Source of the DNA: CAZQYB01 sp964597535
GTDB taxonomy: Bacteria > Planctomycetota > Phycisphaerae > Sedimentisphaerales > Anaerobacaceae
NCBI GenBank assembly: GCA_964597535.1
Contig: CAZQYB010000002.1
Span: 1 to 55,797, forward strand
Direction of reading: 5' to 3'
DNA length: 55,797 nt
A program made the translations under genes and the position numbers. The notes beneath the pieces were generated by a model. It was not told where the DNA came from. It was given only the letters and a program-made list of their open reading frames with translations, and ran no database searches. Of the stretch, positions 49,781-55,797 are shown one piece after another. Position 1 is the stretch's first letter; each line of letters opens with the position of its first letter.

Positions 49781-51343
49781 ATGGAAAAGATAAAGCTTTA
49801 TGATACGACCCTTCGCGATGGTATGCAGAGCGAGGGCATCAGCTTTTCGCTGGAAGATAAGCTCTCAATCGCCAGATGTCTTGACAAGCTCGGCATCGAT
49901 TACATTGAGGGTGGATATGCTGCCTCCAACCCTAAGGAGATGCAGTTCTTTCAGGAAGCGGCGAAGCTAAGTCTGGAGCATTCGAAAATTGTAGCATTCG
50001 GGAACACTCGCAGAGCCGATGCAAAGGTCTCGGACGATGTCTCGCTCAATGTAATGCTTGAGTGCAAGACATCAGTTGCCACCTTAGTCGGCAAAAGCTG
50101 GGATATGCACGTAACAGAAGTGCTGGGCTGTTCGCTGGATGAGAACCTCACTGTTTGTGCTGAATCGGTCGGGTTCTTAAAAAAGCACGGACTTGAGACC
50201 ATTTTCGACGCTGAACATTTCTACGACGGGTACAAGCAAAATCGGGAATATGCGATGAAGGTTCTGGCTGCTGCGGCTGAAGCCGGCGCTGACGTTCTGG
50301 TGCTTTGCGATACTAATGGTGGGTGTCTGCCGAATGAAGTGTACGAAATTACCAAGGCCGTCTGCACTGAGGTAAGCCCAATGGTGGTCGGCATTCATAC
50401 ACATAATGACAGCGACTGTGCAACAGCCAATTCTTTAGCAGCGGTTCGAGCCGGTGCCCGCCACGTTCAAGGCACGATTAACGGACTTGGTGAGCGATGC
50501 GGCAATACCAATTTGTGCACAGTCATACCTGACCTTGCACTCAAGATGGGGTTTGAAGTCCTTAGTTCGGAAAAAATCAAAACCCTGACGGAAGTGTCAC
50601 ATTTTGTTTTTGAGATTGGAAATCTAACGCCCGTGATGAATATGCCGTACGTCGGCGAGAGTGCTTTTGCGCACAAGGCAGGTCTGCATGTGAACGCACT
50701 GCGCAAAAACAAATGCACGTATGAGCACATTGACCCGAAGCTTATTGGTAATGAGCGGCGGTTTCTTATATCTGAACTAAGCGGTAAGTCGAATATTTTG
50801 GCCGAACTCGAAAAGGCAAAGATAGCTGAGGACAAAAAATTGGCCAGGAAGATACTTGACCGTGTTCAGCAACTTGAGAATGAGGGCTATCAATTCGAGA
50901 CGGCTAACGCCAGTTTTGACCTGCTGGTCAAGAAAATTATGGACACATATAAACCATCCTTTGAACTTATGAAATATCATGTAACCGTTGAAAAACGCGC
51001 AACGGGCAATCTGGTTACCGAGGCAACGGTTAAGCTCAGGGTCGGCGACAAAGTAGAGCATGTTGTAGGCGAGGGTGACGGCCCGGTCAATGCGCTCGAT
51101 GCTGCGTTGCGAAAGTCGCTGGAAAATTTTTACCCCAGTATTAAGGATGTTCACCTGATTGATTATAAGGTGCGTGTAGTCAATGCCAGAGCTGGAACTG
51201 CTGCGCGTGTGCGGGTAATAATTGAGTCCCGCGACAAGAAATCCGTTTGGGGGACGGTTGGCGTTTCGGAGAATATCATCGAGGCAAGCTGGCAGGCACT
51301 AATCGACAGCGTAGAATATAAATTGCAAAAAGATTCGCAGTGA
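49781..51343 (+). CDS. cimA: (R)-citramalate synthase
   Basis: 520 residues. DRE-TIM metallolyase: LYDTTLRDGMQSEG at the start, metal ligands in GIHTHNDSDCATANS, NGLGERCGN, and a C-terminal LeuA dimer/regulatory domain (about 390-515) for feedback inhibition. CimA condenses acetyl-CoA and pyruvate into citramalate, the threonine-independent entry to isoleucine. The sequence agrees with the long CimA type (as in Geobacter) rather than 2-isopropylmalate synthase. Acetyl-CoA from the nifJ reaction would feed it. The Shine-Dalgarno is weak. Confidence 0.93.
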   Translation: MEKIKLYDTTLRDGMQSEGISFSLEDKLSIARCLDKLGIDYIEGGYAASNPKEMQFFQEAAKLSLEHSKIVAFGNTRRADAKVSDDVSLNVMLECKTSVATLVGKSWDMHVTEVLGCSLDENLTVCAESVGFLKKHGLETIFDAEHFYDGYKQNREYAMKVLAAAAEAGADVLVLCDTNGGCLPNEVYEITKAVCTEVSPMVVGIHTHNDSDCATANSLAAVRAGARHVQGTINGLGERCGNTNLCTVIPDLALKMGFEVLSSEKIKTLTEVSHFVFEIGNLTPVMNMPYVGESAFAHKAGLHVNALRKNKCTYEHIDPKLIGNERRFLISELSGKSNILAELEKAKIAEDKKLARKILDRVQQLENEGYQFETANASFDLLVKKIMDTYKPSFELMKYHVTVEKRATGNLVTEATVKLRVGDKVEHVVGEGDGPVNALDAALRKSLENFYPSIKDVHLIDYKVRVVNARAGTAARVRVIIESRDKKSVWGTVGVSENIIEASWQALIDSVEYKLQKDSQ

Positions 51344-51348
51344 TTTTA

Positions 51349-51419
51349 GTTGTGCCGCGCAAGTGCTTTTTAAGCGGAATATTCCGCTACTTTTTACCGT
51401 AGCAGCTTATTGGCACAAC
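51349..51419. terminator. Nested hairpins between convergent cimA and the B12-fold gene
   Basis: Outer arms GTTGTGCC (51349-51356) and GGCACAAC (51412-51419) are perfect. Inside, AGCGGAAT/ATTCCGCT (51373-51388) is a perfect palindrome followed by ACTTTTT. The location six bases after the cimA stop suggests its terminator. Confidence 0.55.
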
Positions 51420-51471
51420 AAGGGCACACCTATAAACAATCTCGTCAGACAGCTAACGGCTATTATGTTAC

Positions 51472-52188
51472 TTACACCGGCAGGCCCGTGGTTATTCTCT
51501 GGCGTTTTTTTCTCCGGCGGGGTTCTGTTGCCGGCTCCGCTTCAATTTGCCTGTCCTGCGAAGCTACTCGGACAGCTTCGATGGCTGTATCTGCAAATAA
51601 ATCGCCGCCTATTTCCTCGCATAGTCCTTTTGCTCGATTGAAAAGTCCACCTGAAAGCATTATCCGCATATTGGGCCAGGCATTTACAGCTCTTATCCCA
51701 TCTATCAATCGCCTGACATTCGGCGCCTGCTTTGGAGCGGTGCCGTAAATCAGCAGGATATCAGGGGCATATTCGTTTATGAAGGCGAGGATGTCGTCAT
51801 TAGTTAGACCGCCGCCGAGGAATCTTACTTCCCAGCCATCACTCTCGAACAGGTCGGCCATAATTTGGGCGCCGAGTTCCTGCAATTCGTCTGGGGCACA
51901 ACATATTACTATTTTCTTGTCTCTGTTGGGCCTGCGCGGCAGCTTATTTTGAAGCTGGTCCACAATCGTGCGGTTAATTCGTGTCGCCAGGTGTTCCTGA
52001 GTGGAAGGTATTTTGTCGCAGCGAAATAACTTCTCGATTTCCACCATAATTGGCCATATAACATCTATGTAAACCGAGTTGGCGGGTATGCCACTCTGTA
52101 AAGTTTCTTCTATAACGGTGCGGCACCGTTTTCTATCTCCGTGAAGCAAGGCATCTAAATAGCATTCCAGAATACTCTCTTTTACCAT
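51472..52188 (-). CDS. B12-binding-fold regulatory protein without the axial histidine
   Basis: 238 residues. N-terminal helical cap domain (about 1-85, with WPIMVEIEKLF and QEHLAT) and a Rossmann-type B12-binding domain (about 90-215). Where cobalamin photoreceptors and corrinoid proteins have E-x-H-x-x-G, this protein has ELQELG (101-106), with Gln103 in place of the cobalt-ligating His. The glycine-rich FLGGGLTNDDI and SGGLF loops remain. A basic tail follows (EPRRRKKRQR). No HTH is fused. It may bind cobalamin base-off without His, bind another tetrapyrrole as in the SCHIC group, or act as an apo-regulator. Confidence 0.82.
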   Translation of the reverse strand: MVKESILECYLDALLHGDRKRCRTVIEETLQSGIPANSVYIDVIWPIMVEIEKLFRCDKIPSTQEHLATRINRTIVDQLQNKLPRRPNRDKKIVICCAPDELQELGAQIMADLFESDGWEVRFLGGGLTNDDILAFINEYAPDILLIYGTAPKQAPNVRRLIDGIRAVNAWPNMRIMLSGGLFNRAKGLCEEIGGDLFADTAIEAVRVASQDRQIEAEPATEPRRRKKRQRITTGLPV

Positions 52189-52224
52189 AATAAAATCTCC
52201 AAATACATATTCTCTATTTCTCGC

Positions 52225-52310
52225 ATATTACCTATTATGCCGTTACAAGCAAAATCAAAATGCTAAATGGCAAGATAGGTAATATAGGTATCGGAGGATG
52301 GTAATGTAAA
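52225..52310 (-). promoter_or_regulatory. Promoter and overlapping inverted repeat before the B12-fold gene
   Basis: Minus strand TTTACA (52310-52305), 18-base spacer, TATATT (52286-52281). ATATTACCTATTATGCC (52225-52241) and GGCAAGATAGGTAATAT (52269-52285) form 17-base arms with two mismatches. One arm covers the -10 box and start point, the other lies in the leader, so it could be an operator pair or an mRNA hairpin. No other feature was seen in 52311-52526. Confidence 0.5.
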
Positions 52311-52526
52311 ACTTTAGTTAAAATAGGGGGTTTACTAAAACGGCTATGAATATCCCTACATTGTATTTGACGTAACTGCTGTATTACCAAACGGTTACTA
52401 TTTTAAGTCAGTTCAGCTTACCAGAATCTCGATTTTTTTACAAATAATTTATGTGGCTGGAGGAGGTGAAGGTGTGGAATTTTGAATCTCAGCTCCCATA
52501 CGGAGAGTCCACAATTCTGAAAGCAG

Positions 52527-53681
52527 CTAATTTTGCAAAAACGAACTGCCCGGCAACTGTTTTATTAACCCCTTAAGCTGTAGCGATATCAAGCCGGCGT
52601 TAATACTTCCAGGAGCTAAATCGGTCCCTGCGATTATTTGTTCTACATGCAATGGCTCTTTGCCCAGATAATCATAAATCTTTTTTTCATTCTTACTTAG
52701 ATTCAATTGGCTAACCTTAAACAAAGGTGTTTCGTTCCTCTCAGAGGCCTTTGCAGCGGCGGTGCTTACGTGGCTTTGCAGGCGTTGGCCGATATAACCC
52801 AAGGCCTCCATTACATCTTCAACAGATTCAACGAGTTTTGCTCCCTGTTTTATCAATTGATGTGCACCTTTACTTAACGGTGAATCTATCTTGCCCGGCA
52901 CCGCCATCACCTCGCGGTTGTTATCCAGCGCAGCTCTGGCGGTAATCAACGCCCCGGAATACAAGCCGGCCTCAACAACAATTGTGCCCAGTGACAGTCC
53001 CGCTATTATTCTGTTGCGGGGCGGGAAATTTTCGGAGAGCGGCTCGTACTGCAATGGCAATTCGCTGATACAGGCACCGGATTCGGTTATAAGTTCAAAC
53101 AGCTTTTTGTTCTCGGGCGGAAAGATATTCGCCAGGCCGCAGCCCTGCACTGCAATTGTGCGGCCTTTGGCTGATAGCGATCCCTGATGGGCAGCGGTAT
53201 CTATACCGCGGGCTATCCCGGAACAAATAGTAAAGCCGGCGGAACCTAAGAAATGAGCAAGCCGAGAAGATTGCTCCTGGCCGTACAAGCTGCAGCGACG
53301 CGTACCAACTATTGCGATGGCTAAATTGTCGGCGTCGGTCAAAGTGCCTTTAACGTAAAGAACCGGCGGTGGGTCATAGATTTGCTTTAATGGAGGTGGA
53401 TAACGCTCATCTTCAACGTGGATTATCCAGACGCCGAGTTTCTCAGCCAGTTCCAATTCAGCGGCAGTGTCGAATTTAGTGCGGGTTCCGGCAATCTGTT
53501 CAGCGGTTTTGTGGCCTATACCATCTATGTGAGTGAGTTCGCTGACCGAAGCGCCCAAGGCCTGGTCGGGCGAGCCGAAGTGCTTTATGAGCTTTGCAAA
53601 AGTCGTGGCACCAACATTATCTGCTCTGATTAGTTTGAGCCATTTTTCGATATCAATGGAGTTATGTGGTTTTTTAGCCAT
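52527..53681 (-). CDS. dprA: DNA-processing protein DprA
   Basis: 384 residues from ATG 53681. DprA binds single-stranded DNA and loads RecA during transformation. It has an N-terminal helix-hairpin-helix region (about 20-75, VGATTFAKLIKHFGSPDQAL, IDGIGHKTAEQI), the Rossmann-like core with VGTRRCSLYGQ, SGIARGIDTAAHQGSL, FPPRNRIIAGLS and SGALITARAALDNNREVMAVPG, and a C-terminal winged helix (about 325-384). The frame stays open upstream to 54032, but that extra 117-codon part is repeat-like and not DprA. No strong ribosome binding site was seen. Confidence 0.93.
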   Translation of the reverse strand: MAKKPHNSIDIEKWLKLIRADNVGATTFAKLIKHFGSPDQALGASVSELTHIDGIGHKTAEQIAGTRTKFDTAAELELAEKLGVWIIHVEDERYPPPLKQIYDPPPVLYVKGTLTDADNLAIAIVGTRRCSLYGQEQSSRLAHFLGSAGFTICSGIARGIDTAAHQGSLSAKGRTIAVQGCGLANIFPPENKKLFELITESGACISELPLQYEPLSENFPPRNRIIAGLSLGTIVVEAGLYSGALITARAALDNNREVMAVPGKIDSPLSKGAHQLIKQGAKLVESVEDVMEALGYIGQRLQSHVSTAAAKASERNETPLFKVSQLNLSKNEKKIYDYLGKEPLHVEQIIAGTDLAPGSINAGLISLQLKGLIKQLPGSSFLQN

Positions 53682-53746
53682 CTTTGCGTACGTTTCGGAA
53701 AGGAAAAATCGTAGCTGGAGTTTATCTGATAATGAGCGTGGGTCAA

Positions 53747-54170
53747 CAAAAAATCCGGTTAAGGGTGAAATAGGGTTTGTTTTGGGTTTGTTTTGCCCGC
53801 GTCTGCGAAGTGGTACATTTTCATAATCCTTTGTTATAAAAGAAGTTAAGTTCATTAGGGCATCCAGCAAATTGGGTTTGTTTTGCATATTAATCGTCGA
53901 TCGTCGATCGTCTCTTGTCGCTCGTATCCGCCTTCGGCGGACAAGTTTCGCTCCAAGGTTCATTCCCCTAAGATGATTTTTTGCGTGTATCTGCTGATAC
54001 GATTCTTGCCCCCCCGTGGGCTTGCCTTGCACTACCAGAGTACAGGGTTGGAATTATACCAAAATTCGAACAAAAGTCAAGAAAAAACGGCCAAAAAATT
54101 AGCCACAGAGGACACGGAGGGGTTGGCAGGAAAATCGACCCCAATTCAATGAATAAGAGTTGCGTTGAAA
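53747..54170. repeat. Repeat-rich interval upstream of dprA
   Basis: No credible gene. The minus strand of 53747-53885 translates to NLTSFITKDYEN and QNKPKTNPIS phrases, which I recall as a frequent dispersed repeat of Planctomycetota genomes (recollection, not checked). TCGTCGA is tandemly repeated at 53894-53912. A TCCGCC-TTC-GGCGGA hairpin lies at 53927-53941. AGCCACAGAGGACACGGAGG near 54101 is another low-complexity phrase. Confidence 0.5.
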
Positions 54171-54185
54171 CGCTTTGTTCGGCAG

Positions 54186-54833
54186 TTATAGTGTCCTTGT
54201 TGCGTCGTTGGACGAATTATCGTTCTGACTCATTAAATCATTCATGGCAGCAGGAAGCCTTCTCATGCGCAGAAAGAGGTGGGTAATGGGAAACAGCCAA
54301 GTTGCAAACCCGAGTGCAATAACGACCAAGCCTGTGGCAGCTCCTGCCCATGTGCCAGCAAACATTCGTGCCAGCATTCCACCCAGACTGATCACGATTC
54401 CAAAGAGAATAACAACCACACCTAGGACTCTAATTTCCTTCCAGAGTTGTTCAAGCAAGATACCTGGGGTAATGAGAGGGGGCAGCAGAAAGGCTGCGTA
54501 GAGCCCGCCAAGAATCTGACTGACAGGGATGAGAATCTTCTGAAGAGGTGGTCGATCGGCCAAGCCTTCAACATTTGTCGCAACTGACAAACCCAGTGAA
54601 ATGATGGCAAGTAGGGCAATAAGACCCACAAAGACGAGCGTTGTCTTGACGCGTTTTGTAGGGGCAATAAGACCTGCTGCAAAGACGAGCGCGAAACAAC
54701 CAAGAAAGGCGCTTCCAGTATCAACTGCCGTTTGGTTGCCGAAGACAGCAAGGGCTACCCCTCCGAGCAGACTGCCCAACATCATCGCAAGAAATGCTAA
54801 TGGTACCATGATAAGCCACCGTATTGCCTTCAT
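54186..54833 (-). CDS. Multi-pass membrane protein of unknown function
   Basis: 215 residues with about six hydrophobic helices (e.g. MVPLAFLAMMLGSLLGGVAL, LGCFALVFAAGLIAPT, VLGVVVILFGIVISLGGML) and a polar, Asn/Ser-rich C-terminus. No family recognised and no catalytic residues evident. It starts 75 bases after the stop of the next gene upstream, on the same strand, so the two may be co-transcribed. Confidence 0.75.
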   Translation of the reverse strand: MKAIRWLIMVPLAFLAMMLGSLLGGVALAVFGNQTAVDTGSAFLGCFALVFAAGLIAPTKRVKTTLVFVGLIALLAIISLGLSVATNVEGLADRPPLQKILIPVSQILGGLYAAFLLPPLITPGILLEQLWKEIRVLGVVVILFGIVISLGGMLARMFAGTWAGAATGLVVIALGFATWLFPITHLFLRMRRLPAAMNDLMSQNDNSSNDATRTL

Positions 54834-54908
54834 TTGTCTCTTTTCGTCTGTATAAGAAGTTCCCGTTGCTTCTTCAATATTTATCCGCCTATGGTGGACT
54901 CGTCCAAT

Positions 54909-55151
54909 CTATCCGACAATCAGCAAAGCCACGTAGGGAATAAGACTGAACACAAAGACCAATACCTTGTATAGTCCGAGGAACGAGTAAATGGCCACGT
55001 TGAAGGTTTCTCGGGAAATGGAGAACCATTTGCTGTGTATTCGGTAGGCCCAGTCTCCGGCACAGATACACATCAGCGACGAGAGAAGCAGCAATGCTAC
55101 GTTCAGAATCGTACACCACATAAAGAATGTTGTTAGTGTCTGAATGTCCAT
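54909..55151 (-). CDS. Small membrane protein, DUF6868-like
   Basis: 80 residues with two or three hydrophobic segments. The arrangement FFMWCTILNVALLLLSSLMC, GDWAYRIHSKWFSISRETFN, AIYSFLGLYK matches what I recall of DUF6868, a small membrane family of unknown function. AAAGGAG lies seven bases before ATG 55151. The high conservation of the WYR/H-SKWF and FN-AIYSFLG segments suggests a real protein. Confidence 0.8.
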   Translation of the reverse strand: MDIQTLTTFFMWCTILNVALLLLSSLMCICAGDWAYRIHSKWFSISRETFNVAIYSFLGLYKVLVFVFSLIPYVALLIVG

Positions 55152-55651
55152 GATATTTCTCCTTTATCTTTCTGCATCCAACAATGCTTATACAGTCTGT
55201 ATAAAATGCCAAACAGTTTCGTATCTCGTGTTTCGGCCCAGTTAGAAAATAAACAGGCGCCTTCGGCAGTTTACTTCTAACGGGCTAAATCTTTAGTCTT
55301 TAGTTGGATAAAATAGCTGAAAAGACCGTAAAAATCAAGTGGAAAAATGCAAGCATTTTTGGCGATTTGGTTAATGGTAATTGGTGAATAGTTTTCCCGC
55401 GTGTGCAAACAAGTCCCTGAGGGACAAGTACCTGAGGCACAAGCAAGCTTGCTGCACACCCTACCCGTCTGGATTCCCGCTACCCGCTTTCGCTGGCACA
55501 AGCTTCGCGGGAATGACCGAGTGGAGATTGCCGGGGGCTAACAGGCGGGGGGGCATCGTGTTTTTAACTGAAAAAAACAAAAAATATGCGTATTTTTTTG
55601 CCGGTTTACAAAAAAAGTGTTAAGAGAAATATTTCCTATTATCGGGGTTAA
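55152..55651. repeat. Gene-free interval with short repeats
   Basis: No gene seen. A 15-base unit, ACAAGTCCCTGAGGG then ACAAGTACCTGAGGC, is tandem at about 55410-55440 and includes the palindrome GTCCCTGAGGGAC. ATTCCCGC (55473-55480) and GCGGGAAT (55507-55514) form the arms of a common type of intergenic palindrome. Confidence 0.5.
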
Positions 55652-55797
55652 ATGGGGGAAGCTGTTGAGCGTAGGAGAAAGGTTTTAAGGGATGAAGTTG
55701 AAGCTTGGGAGAACTGGGGAAAGAGTGATAAGTCTTTGAATCGCCATCATCTTTACCCCCTTTTAACAGCGCTGTACTGCGACGGTCAGGGAACATT
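55652..55797 (+). CDS. Start of an unidentified gene, cut by the window end
   Basis: From ATG 55652 the frame is open to the last base (48 full codons): MGEAVERRRKVLRDEV, then AWENWGKSDKSLNRHHLYPL and TALYCDGQGT. GGGG lies six bases upstream. The composition is that of a charged, soluble N-terminus. No family recognised. A chance open frame of this length is possible. Confidence 0.5.
   Translation, partial: MGEAVERRRKVLRDEVEAWENWGKSDKSLNRHHLYPLLTALYCDGQGT

Noticed and set aside
53894..53912. Short TCGTCGA tandem considered as a CRISPR-like or origin repeat
   Set aside because: Only 2.7 units of 7 bases, no spacers, no DnaA-box-like words.
55473..55514. ATTCCCGC/GCGGGAAT palindrome considered as an IS end
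   Set aside because: No transposase fragment or target duplication nearby; it fits a common intergenic palindrome.

Overview
The window reads as a chromosomal segment of a free-living, probably anaerobic Gram-negative bacterium. The best fit is Planctomycetota, class Phycisphaerae. That placement is an inference from the gene mix: a complete type II secretion cluster, an exosortase with an EpsI partner in an exopolysaccharide cluster, pyruvate:ferredoxin oxidoreductase, and large secreted proteins carrying LamG, thrombospondin type 3 and dockerin-like modules. No rRNA or tRNA gene was seen, so the placement cannot be fixed from the window alone.

Layout. Bases 1-1407 hold the end of a NarL-type sensor kinase and its response regulator. 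Bases 1408-2243 are a structure-rich non-coding stretch ending in a near-consensus promoter. Bases 2244-15467 are one T2SS operon: gspE, F, G, H, I, J, K, L, M, two tandem GspC-like genes, and gspD. The gspF start lies about 200 bases upstream of the first conventional start codon. nifJ follows (15814-19440). After a repeat-filled gap comes an EPS/exosortase operon (20220-32010): Wza-like export protein, exosortase, EpsI, a 1656-residue TPR protein, a Wzz/tyrosine kinase fusion and a WbpP-like epimerase. Bases 32100-34814 hold a PEGA lipoprotein (minus) and a short PheT. A minus-strand osmoadaptation operon (39709 to 35130) encodes a trehalose-phosphate synthase/phosphatase fusion, a TreT-like trehalose synthase and an MscS channel; a decayed second treT copy lies just beyond it.

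Bases 39976-44925 hold a secreted dockerin/TSP3 protein flanked by 48-bp direct repeats, a strong candidate 6S RNA gene with its own promoter and terminator, alpha-glucan phosphorylase, and PtsN. Bases 45263-49394 hold a 1337-residue secreted mosaic protein with a 33-codon ORF in front of it. The right end carries citramalate synthase, a B12-binding-fold protein lacking the axial histidine, DprA, two small membrane proteins (one DUF6868-like), and the start of a gene cut off by the window edge.

How the parts fit. The T2SS could export the signal-peptide-bearing mosaic proteins, while the exosortase cluster makes and anchors surface material; no PEP-CTERM target is in the window. Trehalose synthesis, MscS, glycogen phosphorylase and PtsN suggest carbon storage and osmotic control. 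The most notable observations are the 6S RNA candidate, the structured leader before the T2SS operon, the duplicated GspC-like genes, the CTG start of gspF, GC-rich palindromes inside coding sequence, and the treT remnant.
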